A DNA stretch of 64,000 nucleotides from Rhizobium rhododendri. GTDB taxonomy: Bacteria > Pseudomonadota > Alphaproteobacteria > Rhizobiales > Rhizobiaceae. A program made the translations under genes and the position numbers. The DNA is taken from contig NZ_CP117267.1 of NCBI RefSeq assembly GCF_007000325.2, forward strand, positions 868,001 through 932,000, in the 5' to 3' direction. The notes below the pieces were generated by a model. That model saw nothing but the letters and a program-made list of their open reading frames with translations. It had not been told where the DNA came from and ran no database searches. Position 1 is the stretch's first letter. Each line of letters begins with the position of its first letter. This document shows, in pieces, positions 56,657 to 64,000 of the stretch.

Positions 56657-56839
56657 GCGATGCAGTCTGCTTCCTCTACAGGGATGCCCTTTAATGAAGC
56701 AAGATGCCCGCAGAAACCGTCGGCTCACGAAGGATTGACTCGCCTGTTTACGAAATATGCTCCGAATCGCTCTATCGACTGTGTTTGACGGCTTGCTGCA
56801 TGCTAGGGCGAGCCCTGATTCTCTAGGAGTGCTTAGTAC

Positions 56840-57847
56840 GTGCGGTTGCCTTCGACCTTTCGGACCATCGGCCAGACCATTGGCGTCTTCAGCATTGCGG
56901 CGCTCCTCGGCAGCGCCGCACCAGCCTCTGCCGTGCAGCAGTCGGGCTCCTTTCCATCCTGGCTCGATGCCCATGTCGGGCTCGGACCTGGCCAGATTGC
57001 GCGGCCTGTCCTGAAGCGCGCCCGTGCTCTCTACCAGCAGCGCGTCAGCGAAGGCAGGGTCCGGAACCCCTGCTATTTTGCGATGGATGCCACCAAGCCG
57101 AACGATCCCGGCAGCGAAACTTCGGGTGGCCGCTTCTACATCATCTGCGAGGCCAGCCAGTCGTTTCGCGCGATAGCAGCCGGCCACGGCAGCGGTACGA
57201 AGCTTCCAGGCGTCGTCGATTTCTCCAACGGCCGGGAATGTGCCCGCAATTTCGGCAACGCCATGGACTCCAACCTGACGACGGGTGGCTCCTATGTCAC
57301 CAGCGAGGTGAAGACGTCCTTCAAAGGGTATTACAAGTCATCGGGCGTCAAGGACGCTGTCTTCATGCGATCCTTCCTCCAGTTCGACGGCGAGGGGGAC
57401 ACGGCGAATGCGCGCGCCCGCGTTATCGGCGGTCACGCAGCCGCGAAGGTGGCCGCCATGTGCATGATGAAGGCCCCGGCGAGTCCCTACGCCAACAAGG
57501 ACGGCTATGTGCCGTTCGGCAATCTGGTCAACTACGCCGGCGGCCGCAGCAATGGCTGCACCAGCTGGTCGCCGACGGATGCCAACCAGGTCATCTCCAT
57601 GGTCAAGGACAACCCGACGACGCTTTATATCTATCCGGAATCATCGGATATATCAGCCGTTGCCAAGGCTGCTGCGTCCCATGCATCGCTGTCGCAAGCG
57701 GGGCTGTACTGGAACGATCAATGCCTGCAGAAGATAGGCACCCCGAAATTCTGGTCAAAGACAACTCTCGAGCCAGTGATCGCCAAGTACAAGGCCGACA
57801 ATCCCCCGAAGCCCGGGAAGCCGCTTCCCGTCTGTGCACCGCAATAA
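56840..57847 (+). CDS. Secreted L,D-transpeptidase-like protein (YkuD_2 type)
   Basis: 335-residue exported protein: signal peptide (TIGVFSIAALLGSAAPASA) followed by a mature domain with the Cys motif GGRSNGCTSW, Cys240, typical of the murein L,D-transpeptidase catalytic family with GRSxGC. A second region RARVIGGHAAAKVAA holds the conserved His. No peptidoglycan-binding domain. The Trp after TS differs from the more common GRSEGCP. Start GTG 56840, AGGAG 11 bp upstream. Follows the GT39 gene by 183 bp. Confidence 0.75.
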   Translation: MRLPSTFRTIGQTIGVFSIAALLGSAAPASAVQQSGSFPSWLDAHVGLGPGQIARPVLKRARALYQQRVSEGRVRNPCYFAMDATKPNDPGSETSGGRFYIICEASQSFRAIAAGHGSGTKLPGVVDFSNGRECARNFGNAMDSNLTTGGSYVTSEVKTSFKGYYKSSGVKDAVFMRSFLQFDGEGDTANARARVIGGHAAAKVAAMCMMKAPASPYANKDGYVPFGNLVNYAGGRSNGCTSWSPTDANQVISMVKDNPTTLYIYPESSDISAVAKAAASHASLSQAGLYWNDQCLQKIGTPKFWSKTTLEPVIAKYKADNPPKPGKPLPVCAPQ

Positions 57848-57892
57848 ACGGTTACAAGAAACGTTGGACCTGAGGTCCGTGGGGCTTACAGT

Positions 57893-58684
57893 CTAGTGGA
57901 AGATGCCATCCAGCGCCGGCATGCCGAGCACGGCGGAGGTGCCGATCAGCGCATAGCAGATCCATCGGAAGGTGCTTTCGCGGGCGAGGCCGAAGAGCCT
58001 CGTTCCACCGTAAAGCCCGAGCACATAGCTCGGCAGGATCACAACCGTCAGCGCGAACACCTGCGCCACGAACAGGCCGCTGGTATAGTAGCTGACGACG
58101 CTGAGAATGGTCGAGATCGAGAAGTACAGGATGATGTTGGAACGGACGCGGGTAAAGTTGCTCTTGCCACCGAGCCAGAAGGCGACGACCGGCGGCCCGC
58201 CAAGCTGGGCCGCACCACTGAACAACCCGGCAATGAAACCGACCGCCGCCGTCAACGGCCGCGTCGGCTCGCCGTGGTAGCGCCAGCCGGATACCAGCAG
58301 CGTCAGCAGGCAGGCGGCGATGGCAGTGATCAGCCAGCGCAGCAGCAGCGGATCCATCAGCGCGAGTATGGCAGTGCCGAGCGGCACCCCGATGATAGCG
58401 CCTACCGCCATCGTCACGACCTCGCGCCGGTTCGCCAGATGAAACGCCGGACGCACCATTCCGAGCGTCGCCAGCCCATCGACGACCAGCAGCACCGGTG
58501 AGATCAACCTTGGGCCAATCAGTGCACCACCGAGCGGAATGAGGATCAACGCCGCGCCAAAGCCCGAAAATCCACGCGCAAGACCAGCAACAAGTGCGAT
58601 GGCGACAAGCGCCACCAGACCATGTGCAGGCAGGGATGCGATAAACCAGGCGTCAACGGCCGCCCGCAGCGCATCCAAAGACAT
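57893..58684 (-). CDS. TauE/SafE-family transporter
   Basis: 263-residue membrane protein with about 8 helices in two repeats; GLARGFSGFGAALILIPLG at residues ~34-52 and FSGAAQLGGPPVVAFWL near residue 155 are the family's two conserved loops. Probably exports a sulfur-containing or organic anion; substrate not given by context. It follows argC on the same strand with a 22-bp gap. Confidence 0.9.
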   Translation of the reverse strand: MSLDALRAAVDAWFIASLPAHGLVALVAIALVAGLARGFSGFGAALILIPLGGALIGPRLISPVLLVVDGLATLGMVRPAFHLANRREVVTMAVGAIIGVPLGTAILALMDPLLLRWLITAIAACLLTLLVSGWRYHGEPTRPLTAAVGFIAGLFSGAAQLGGPPVVAFWLGGKSNFTRVRSNIILYFSISTILSVVSYYTSGLFVAQVFALTVVILPSYVLGLYGGTRLFGLARESTFRWICYALIGTSAVLGMPALDGIFH

Positions 58685-58706
58685 TGCTTGGCTTACTCCC
58701 GGGATT

Positions 58707-59639
58707 TCAGGCGGACAGCATCAGGTCCATGTTCTGCACGGCAGCACCTGAAGCGCCCTTGCCGAGATTGTCGAGCAGCGCCACCAGATTGACCTGGCTG
58801 CCACCCGGCGTCCCGAACACAAATAGCTTCATCGTATCCTTGCCGGCCAGTTCGACCGCATCGACGCGGGGCTGGGCGCGGCTGGCATCAAGCGACACCA
58901 CCTCGACGATATCCTGTCCGGCGTAGTAATCCGTGAGCGCCGCGTGGATTGTTTCCAGCGTCGTTCCTTGCGCCAAGGCATCCAGATGCAACGGGACCTG
59001 GACGATCATGCCCTGCGGAAACTTGCCGACCGACGGCGAGAAGAGCGGTGCGCGGTCGAGCAGGCCATGGGTGGTCATTTCAGGCACATGCTTGTGATTG
59101 AGCGGCAGGCCATACAGGAAGTGCGGCGAGGAGATCGAGTCAGGCCGGCTCGGGTCTTCCATCTGGGCGATCATCTGCTTGCCACCGCCGGTATAGCCGG
59201 AGACCGCATTGACGGTAACGGGATAGCCATCAGGCAGCATGCTGGCAGCTCTCAGCGGCCTTATCAGCGCGATGGCACCGGTAGGGTAGCAGCCGGGATT
59301 GGCGACGAGACGCGCCGCCGCGATCTTGGCGTCCTGGCCCTTGGCCATCTCGGCAAAGCCGTAGGCCCAGTTCGGATCGATACGGTGAGCCGTCGAGGTG
59401 TCGATGATGCGGACATTGTTGTTGCCGGACACCATGGCCACCGCTTCGCGGGAGGCATCGTCCGGCAGGCAGAGAATAGCGATGTCGGCGCTGTTCAGCA
59501 TATCTTCGCGAATTGCCGCATCGCGCCTCTGTGCTTCCGGGATCGACAGCAATTCGACATCGCGGCGATCGGCCATGCGCGTGCGGATCTGCAGGCCCGT
59601 GGTGCCGTGTTCGCCATCAATGAAGATTTTCGGTGCCAT
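58707..59639 (-). CDS. argC: N-acetyl-gamma-glutamyl-phosphate reductase (type 2)
   Basis: 310-residue arginine biosynthesis enzyme reducing N-acetylglutamyl phosphate to the semialdehyde. N-terminal [17 protein letters not shown] is the type-2 pattern. The catalytic Cys117 is in [14 protein letters not shown] precedes the ATG. Located between TauE and agmatinase; 82 bp separate it from the latter. Confidence 0.95.
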   Translation of the reverse strand: MAPKIFIDGEHGTTGLQIRTRMADRRDVELLSIPEAQRRDAAIREDMLNSADIAILCLPDDASREAVAMVSGNNNVRIIDTSTAHRIDPNWAYGFAEMAKGQDAKIAAARLVANPGCYPTGAIALIRPLRAASMLPDGYPVTVNAVSGYTGGGKQMIAQMEDPSRPDSISSPHFLYGLPLNHKHVPEMTTHGLLDRAPLFSPSVGKFPQGMIVQVPLHLDALAQGTTLETIHAALTDYYAGQDIVEVVSLDASRAQPRVDAVELAGKDTMKLFVFGTPGGSQVNLVALLDNLGKGASGAAVQNMDLMLSA

Positions 59640-59721
59640 GATCGTCCTGCACTTTCAAAGGGTTCGCGTGATTTACGGAATCAATATGCCATCAACTTGA
59701 TTCAGAATGATAACAACCGCC

Positions 59722-60675
59722 TCAGCGGTTTGTCGCCAGTCGCCCGGCATACAATCCGAGCATATACATTGCCACCGTGGCGCCCGCAATGGCGGTGATA
59801 TCGGCGTGGTCGTAGGCTGGCGCCACCTCGACAACATCCGCGCCCCGGATATCGAGCGATGACAACCGCTGCAACACCGATAGTATTTTGGCGCTCGACG
59901 GGCCCCCGGCGACAGGCGTTCCGGTACCGGGTGCATAGGCAGGATCGAGGCAGTCGATGTCGAAGGTGAGATAGGCCGGCGCACCCGCGGTGCGGGCGAG
60001 GATCCGGGCGGCGATGTCGGATGCTGTCATGTCCTCTACTTCGTAGCCATGGATCATCTCTATGCCGCAATCCTCCGGCGCCTGGGTGCGGATGCCGATC
60101 TGGATCGAGCGGGAGGCATCGATCAACCCGTCGCGCACCGCACGCCCGACAAAGGAACCATGGTCGATGCGCCCGGCCTCGTCGGTCCAGGTGTCCTGAT
60201 GGGCGTCGAATTGCACCATTGCCAGCGGCCCGTGCCGCGCGACATGGGCTTTCAGCAACGGCCAGGTGATGAAGTGATCGCCGCCGAGTGTCAGCAGGAA
60301 GGCACCGCTGTCGAGCAGCGTGTTGGCCTGGCGTTCGATCGCAGCAGGCGTGGCGGCGTGGTTGCCATAGTCGAGCAGGCAGTCGCCGTAGTCGATGACA
60401 GCCATTTCGGCAAAAAGGTCGCGGGCGAACGGATATTGTGGATCGTTGTCAAAGATCGCCGAAGCTCGCCGGATCGCCTGCGGCCCGAAGCGGGCGCCGG
60501 GGCGGTTCGAGGTTGCCGCATCGAACGGAATGCCCCAGACGACGGCATCAACGCCCGTCGGGTCCTTGCTGAAACGCCGGCGCATGAAGGAAAGGGCGCC
60601 GGCGAAGGTCGGGTCGCTGGCGGCCGAGGTGGGGGAGGTCGCGGTGAAAGCATGGTCGATGGATTTGCTGGCCAA
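59722..60675 (-). CDS. speB: Agmatinase (ureohydrolase family)
   Basis: 317-residue binuclear manganese enzyme hydrolysing agmatine to putrescine and urea. Metal motifs GGDHFITWPLL, FDAHQDTW and DIDCLDPAYAPGTGTP are all intact. The open frame starts further upstream with a TTG at 60780, but the TTG at 60675 has AAGGA 7-8 bp before it and gives the usual length; I choose that. Possibly with argC in one unit. Arginase or other ureohydrolase specificity cannot be excluded. Confidence 0.9.
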   Translation of the reverse strand: MASKSIDHAFTATSPTSAASDPTFAGALSFMRRRFSKDPTGVDAVVWGIPFDAATSNRPGARFGPQAIRRASAIFDNDPQYPFARDLFAEMAVIDYGDCLLDYGNHAATPAAIERQANTLLDSGAFLLTLGGDHFITWPLLKAHVARHGPLAMVQFDAHQDTWTDEAGRIDHGSFVGRAVRDGLIDASRSIQIGIRTQAPEDCGIEMIHGYEVEDMTASDIAARILARTAGAPAYLTFDIDCLDPAYAPGTGTPVAGGPSSAKILSVLQRLSSLDIRGADVVEVAPAYDHADITAIAGATVAMYMLGLYAGRLATNR

Positions 60676-60929
60676 GCCGGTGTCCTTCGCATTCAGTTCG
60701 TCTTCGAGCCACGCAGTTTCAGCCGCAGTTCTGCGAATAAATGATGGCCAGCCATAGTCTTCAAAGCCTGAGTTACTCAAAGGTGAATGTCACCGACAGC
60801 CTTACGCATTGCAACGGGTGGAGAGCAAAAAAGGCTGCCGGATCGTCTCCCCGACTATTTGCGCTGACTATGCCTGCGGGAGGGTCGGAAAAACGCCAGC
60901 TATCCTCTTTCACCCGTTACCCGCCGATC

Positions 60930-61226
60930 CTAAGCCGCATTCTGATCCGTCGAGATCGACACCTTCAATCCTAGCGCCTTGATCACGCCGAGAAAGGTCG
61001 ACAAGCGCGGATCACCGGCTTCGCTCAGTGATTTATAGAGTGCTTCCCGGGTCACGCCCGCTTCTTTGGCGACAGACGTCATGCCGGCAGCACGGGCAAC
61101 GTCGCCGAGGGCCTGGGTGATGAGCGCCGGATCACCGTCCTCGAAAGCGGCTTCGAGATAGAGCATGCGGTCGGCCGGTGTGGTCAAATGGTCCTGGATG
61201 TCAAAGCGGGTGGTTTCCAAGGGCAT
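60930..61226 (-). CDS. Antitoxin of HigA/addiction-module antidote type
   Basis: 98-residue helix-turn-helix antidote (VAKEAGVTREALYKSL at residues ~52-67, then the conserved SLSEAGDPRLSTFLGVIKAL). The family sits downstream of its toxin, as here, with no gap (toxin stop at 61227). It should bind the toxin and repress the shared promoter. Confidence 0.92.
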   Translation of the reverse strand: MPLETTRFDIQDHLTTPADRMLYLEAAFEDGDPALITQALGDVARAAGMTSVAKEAGVTREALYKSLSEAGDPRLSTFLGVIKALGLKVSISTDQNAA

Positions 61227-61517
61227 TCAAATCTCCTTAGCCAATTGCCGGGCGATTGCGATGTCCCTTGCCTGCGATGACTTGTCGCCGCCGCATAAAA
61301 GAATGACGATCGTCTCACCGGATCGGGTGAAATAGAGCCTGTAGCCGGGGCCATGAGGGATGCGCATTTCGCTGACACCTTCACCGACCGGCTTGATATC
61401 TCCAGGGTTACCGAGTTCGAGCCGCCGGATGCGAACGACGATGCGTTGGCGCGCCTGCGCGTCTCGGAGCGCATCTAGCCAATTCGCAAAAATAGAGGTC
61501 TGCCGAACTTCGATCAC
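61227..61517 (-). CDS. RelE/ParE-type toxin (HigB-like)
   Basis: 96-residue toxin; IEVRQTSIFANWLDALRDAQ at the start and RIPHGPGYRLYFTRSG, ILLCGGDKSSQARDI later are the family pattern of addiction-module killer proteins with toxin-first order. These cleave mRNA at the ribosome or block gyrase; which one cannot be read here. GTG at 61517 (MIEVRQ-like start) is preferred over the upstream GTG at 61535, which lies inside the promoter. A leaderless mRNA results. Confidence 0.88.
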   Translation of the reverse strand: MIEVRQTSIFANWLDALRDAQARQRIVVRIRRLELGNPGDIKPVGEGVSEMRIPHGPGYRLYFTRSGETIVILLCGGDKSSQARDIAIARQLAKEI

Positions 61518-61523
61518 GCGTGA

Positions 61524-61551
61524 ATTATAGTTCACAAAGCCGATTTGTCAA
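61524..61551 (-). promoter_or_regulatory. Near-consensus sigma-70 promoter of the toxin-antitoxin pair
   Basis: On the minus strand TTGACA (61546-61551), 16-bp spacer, TATAAT (61524-61529): both hexamers are perfect. Transcription would begin near 61517, at the toxin GTG. The strongest promoter match in the window. Confidence 0.75.
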
Positions 61552-61589
61552 AGTCCCGGGAGAGGCTGGCGACTTGTTGCCGAAACACA

Positions 61590-61622
61590 AAAAAGGCGGC
61601 GCCGAAGCACCGCCTTTTCCAA
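61590..61622 (-). terminator. Terminator of rplM-rpsI
   Basis: On the minus strand AAGGCGGTGC-TTCG-GCGCCGCCTT followed by T4 or more, about 20 bp after the rpsI stop codon. A classical terminator with a UUCG tetraloop. Confidence 0.92.
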
Positions 61623-61641
61623 AACCAAATCCAGCCAGCGA

Positions 61642-62112
61642 TTAACGCTTGGAGAACTGGAACGAACGACGGGCCTTCGCCTTGCCGTACTTCTTACGTT
61701 CAACAACACGGCTGTCGCGTGTCAGGAAGCCGCCCTTCTTCAGAACGCCGCGCAGGCCGGGTTCGAAGTAGGTGAGGGCTTTGGAGATGCCGTGACGAAC
61801 GGCACCGGCCTGGCCGGAGAGACCGCCGCCAGCAACCGTGGCGATGATGTCGAACTGGCCGTCGCGGGCAGCAGCGACGATCGGCTGGCGCAGGATCATC
61901 TGCAGAACCGGACGTGCGAAATATGTTGCGAATTCGCGGCCGTTGATGATGATCTTGCCGGAGCCTGGCTTGATCCAGACGCGGGCAACGGCGTTCTTGC
62001 GCTTGCCGGTGGCGTAGGAACGGCCGAGCGAGTCGACCTTGCGAACGTGAACCGGAGCAGAAGGCTGTTCCGAAACCGTGCCGAGATCCTTCAGGGAAGA
62101 GAGGTCAGCCAT
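61642..62112 (-). CDS. rpsI: 30S ribosomal protein S9
   Basis: 156-residue S9 with the typical alphaproteobacterial N-terminal extension (residues 1-28) before [16 protein letters not shown]-terminal [18 protein letters not shown] contacts tRNA in the P site. GGAG before the ATG. Two bases after rplM. Confidence 0.97.
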   Translation of the reverse strand: MADLSSLKDLGTVSEQPSAPVHVRKVDSLGRSYATGKRKNAVARVWIKPGSGKIIINGREFATYFARPVLQMILRQPIVAAARDGQFDIIATVAGGGLSGQAGAVRHGISKALTYFEPGLRGVLKKGGFLTRDSRVVERKKYGKAKARRSFQFSKR

Positions 62113-62114
62113 AC

Positions 62115-62579
62115 TCAGGCGCTCCTTGTGTTCTTGCTGTTCAGCGCGGCGACGTCGAGAACGGTCGGCTGCTGCGCTTCATGGGGATGGTTGGAGCCGG
62201 TGTAGACGCGCAGGTTCTTCATCTGGCGACGGCCGAGTGGTCCGCGGGGAACCATGCGTTCGACAGCCTTTTCGAGGACGCGCTCAGGAAAGCGGCCTTC
62301 GATCAGCTGGCGAGCGGTACGCTCCTTGATGCCGCCGGCATAACCGGTGTGCCAGTAGTAAACCTTGTCTTCGTACTTCTTGCCGGTGAAGACGACCTTC
62401 TCGGCATTGATGACGATGACATTGTCGCCGTCGTCGACGTGCGGAGTGAAGGTAGCCTTATGCTTGCCACGCAGACGCATTGCGATAACAGAAGCGAGAC
62501 GACCAACGACGAGCCCTTCGGCGTCGATGATGATCCACTTCTTCTCCACCTCTGCAGGCTTCTGGGAGAAGGTTGCCAT
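62115..62579 (-). CDS. rplM: 50S ribosomal protein L13
   Basis: 154-residue L13; [20 protein letters not shown] at residues ~14-33, [18 protein letters not shown] and the conserved [12 protein letters not shown]. Standard rplM-rpsI operon. Confidence 0.97.
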   Translation of the reverse strand: MATFSQKPAEVEKKWIIIDAEGLVVGRLASVIAMRLRGKHKATFTPHVDDGDNVIVINAEKVVFTGKKYEDKVYYWHTGYAGGIKERTARQLIEGRFPERVLEKAVERMVPRGPLGRRQMKNLRVYTGSNHPHEAQQPTVLDVAALNSKNTRSA

Positions 62580-62660
62580 GTTGTATACTCTCTTTTAGGA
62601 CCCAGAACCCGAAGGTCAGGGCGTTTCTTGTTGCTTGAATTGGAAAGGCTTGGCCCGGCC

Positions 62661-62687
62661 AAAAAGAAAGCAGCCCGGAAAGGCTGC
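62661..62687 (-). terminator. Hairpin with T run in the rplM leader (possible attenuator)
   Basis: On the minus strand GCAGCC-TTTCCG-GGCTGC followed by TTTCTTTTT, about 80 nt before the rplM start and within the first ~10-35 nt of the predicted transcript. Looks like a terminator and may act as attenuator, or belong to a transcript reading in from upstream. Confidence 0.5.
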
Positions 62688-62700
62688 GTTTCTGCTGCGG

Positions 62701-62729
62701 CTTGTAGGGGAAACCCCATCTCAGGTCAA
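62701..62729 (-). promoter_or_regulatory. Candidate promoter of rplM-rpsI
   Basis: On the minus strand TTGACC (62724-62729), 17-bp spacer, TACAAG (62701-62706). Good fit to the rhizobial housekeeping consensus; predicted start near 62694. Confidence 0.6.
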
Positions 62730-62784
62730 GATTGGCATTTCGAGAGACGGTTAAAAATAGTCAATGATATCAACGCTCTAGGAA

Positions 62785-62804
62785 TGTGGTATATCAATAC
62801 CACA
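62785..62804. promoter_or_regulatory. Perfect 20-bp inverted repeat
   Basis: TGTGGTATATCAATACCACA: 8-bp arms TGTGGTAT/ATACCACA and a 4-bp spacer, in the AT-rich pocket 55 bp upstream of the rplM promoter. Typical operator geometry; no gene to control is evident on the plus strand. Confidence 0.5.
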
Positions 62805-63172
62805 AAATTCATGGCGTCTGATGTCTTCTATGACTAAAGCTCAGGGCGATCATTTCATCGAAAGTAAGCTGAAAAGCTTCAACGTCGCGACAATCAAGCC
62901 TCTACCGAAGAGGGTAAACTCGAGTATTATTGTCGCTCTGCGAGCAACAGAGAAGCATCTGTTCGTCCACTGTCACAATGTTGCAATGCACCAAAGGCGG
63001 TAGCGGAATATCTGCGGCAACTATAAGATGTTACTGATGGATACCAGAACAAAAGTAGACCGAAACAGGACAATTGATAGAACCTTGTCCCGCTCCAATT
63101 TGGCTCGCTCTTTATCACTCTCAGCTGCGCTCGCTGGCGGTTTTGGAGCTCAAGTTAGGCGGCGTACCAAAA

Positions 63173-63499
63173 TCAACGGTCGGGTATGATCTCGTCGTCG
63201 TCCAGTTCGCTTGTCGAGTGACAGGTGTAGACCGGACAGTTTTTCGTGTCCTTCGTCGGCAGCGTGTCTTCGAAAGCATATTCGCCGAAATTGCAGGCCC
63301 CGCGGTCGCTGACGTAGCGGTCATAAAGCGTCAGGTTTTTCGTCCGTTCCGCAGGGTGACGGAAAATCACGGCGCGTTCGCGGCCGATCAGCGCCTGCGC
63401 TGCCGAGCAGCTGTATGACATGGAGTTGTAGCGATTGATCGCCAGTGCGGGCGTCGCCATAGATGCTGCCAAAACGCCGAGTAGGATGATTTTTTGCAT
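63173..63499 (-). CDS. Small secreted Cys-containing protein (108 aa)
   Basis: Signal peptide (MQKIILLGVLAASMATPALA) and a mature domain of ~88 residues with four Cys (YSCSAAQAL, GACNFGEYAF, NCPVYTC), consistent with two disulfides in the periplasm, ending acidic (ELDDDEIIPDR). Unknown function; of the kind conserved in rhizobia. GAGGA before the ATG 63499; an in-frame start nine codons upstream is unnecessary. Confidence 0.75.
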   Translation of the reverse strand: MQKIILLGVLAASMATPALAINRYNSMSYSCSAAQALIGRERAVIFRHPAERTKNLTLYDRYVSDRGACNFGEYAFEDTLPTKDTKNCPVYTCHSTSELDDDEIIPDR

Positions 63500-63608
63500 G
63501 AGACTGTCCTCACAGGTTCGGTTCATGCCTATATACGCAGAAGCGGTACGCTAGTTTCCGCTGGATACGACAAAAACGTAACTGTGATCGAAGCTGGAGA
63601 TGTCAGCA

Positions 63609-64000
63609 ATGAACCACGACCGTTATGACGATTCCTACATCGCCGATATTCTGCACAGCGTGAAGACCATCGCACTGGTCGGCGCGTCCCCGAATGCTGC
63701 ACGCCCGAGCAATGGGGTGATGGGCTATCTGCTGGCCAAAGGCTATCACGTCATCCCGGTCAATCCAGGCCTGGTCGGCAAGGAAATCCTCGGCCAGCCG
63801 GTGTTCGGCAAGCTCGCCGACATTCCCGAGCCTGTCGATATGGTCGATGTGTTTCGCGCGCCCGAATATCTGGATGCCGTCGTCGAGGATGCGCTGGCGC
63901 TTCCGGCCAAGCCGCAGGTCATCTGGTCGCAGCTGGACATCCGCGACGATGCGGCCGCCGAAAAGGCCGAGGCGGCCGGCGTGAAGGTGGTCATGAACCG
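63609..64000 (+). CDS. CoA-binding protein, YccU-like (3' end outside window)
   Basis: First 130 codons of a CoA-binding domain protein (Rossmann-like). The nucleotide loop TIALVGASPNAARPSNGVMG is near residues 19-38; the later VIPVNPGLVGKEILGQPVF and the MNR sequence at the edge fit the YccU family. GGAG 9 bp before the ATG. The function of the family is unclear. The last ~10-15 residues lie beyond the window. Confidence 0.88.
   Translation, partial: MNHDRYDDSYIADILHSVKTIALVGASPNAARPSNGVMGYLLAKGYHVIPVNPGLVGKEILGQPVFGKLADIPEPVDMVDVFRAPEYLDAVVEDALALPAKPQVIWSQLDIRDDAAAEKAEAAGVKVVMN

Larger units (their letters stand above)
62580..63172. other. rplM leader plus gene-poor AT-richer pocket
   Basis: 593 bp. 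62580-62730 is the rplM leader with promoter and an early hairpin (separate entries). From about 62740 to 63070 the base composition is more AT-rich than the neighbours. A 60-codon plus-strand frame at 62821 begins MSSMTKAQGDHF but has no ribosome binding site and no family I know. A perfect operator-like palindrome stands at 62785-62804. No gene is called. Confidence 0.5.

Noticed and set aside
55343..57187. 614-codon frame on the minus strand
   Set aside because: Antisense to the GT39 gene and the L,D-transpeptidase-like gene; composition (Gln, Arg, Asp, Gly) is artificial.
62821..63003. 60-codon frame beginning MSSMTKAQGDHF
   Set aside because: No ribosome binding site, no family recognised; kept only as possible gene remnant in the AT-rich pocket.

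Overview
The window is a GC-rich chromosomal segment of an alphaproteobacterium, almost certainly Rhizobiaceae (Rhizobium/Agrobacterium-like); the species cannot be fixed from the sequence. The evidence is gene content and order: hemB next to a MarR regulator of the LdtR type, glyA-nrdR-ribD-ribE followed by ribH-nusB, H+-pyrophosphatase next to bamE, the run DUF177-plsX-fabH-ihfA-merR, a Wzx/Wzy-style adhesin or exopolysaccharide locus, and many short secreted proteins preceded by AGGAGG-type ribosome binding sites. Nothing here looks like a large mobile island. Most of the window is core chromosome with small accessory inserts: two toxin-antitoxin pairs, a P-loop kinase bracketed by repeats, a pqq operon and a chromate transporter.

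Layout. 1-3850: 5' part of a Tat-exported multicopper oxidase, an MFS transporter and aspS. 3850-12.3 kb: a secreted unknown, parC, an AbrB-Doc toxin-antitoxin pair, bpt plus a DMT transporter, an RDD protein, hemB and a small membrane protein. 12.4-16.1 kb: ldtR, a kinase between two copies of a palindromic repeat, and an HxlR regulator divergent from a PRISE-type reductase. 16.1-19.4 kb: pqqABCDE, with the 31-residue pqqA found directly in the sequence. 19.7-22.5 kb: a DUF1003 membrane protein and a Tat-exported L,D-transpeptidase, the likely LdtR target. 22.6-29.1 kb: one-carbon and riboflavin genes, cytochrome b561, GNAT and cupin proteins, ribH-nusB. 29.4-36.7 kb: hppA, bamE, a cytochrome bc1 assembly chaperone, and the envelope and lipid genes up to ihfA and a MerR regulator. 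36.8-39.4 kb: a response regulator, YbaK, four small proteins and tRNA-Pro(GGG). 39.4-42.1 kb: chrA and a quinone oxidoreductase. 42.4-52.4 kb: a polysaccharide locus with HTH regulator, two GT4 enzymes, a Wzy-like ligase/polymerase, an initiating sugar-phosphate transferase, an OPX lipoprotein, a divergent Wzc-like protein and a CelD/FemAB-like acyltransferase. 52.5-57.8 kb: ctaA, a GT2/GT39 glycosyltransferase pair and a second L,D-transpeptidase-like protein. 57.9-64 kb: TauE, argC, agmatinase, a HigB/HigA-like toxin-antitoxin pair under a near-perfect sigma-70 promoter, rpsI and rplM, a small AT-rich gene-poor pocket, a secreted Cys protein and the start of a CoA-binding protein.

Themes. 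Cell-envelope functions dominate: two L,D-transpeptidases with a regulator, a complete polysaccharide export locus lacking only a flippase, lipid glycosylation and BamE. I found no clear new system. The most informative leads are the LdtR/LdtP pair in one window, the Wzc-like protein with a degenerate P-loop, the Doc toxin with an AbrB-type partner, the promoter geometry of the HigB-like toxin (leaderless or shorter start), and several precise inverted repeats at promoters.
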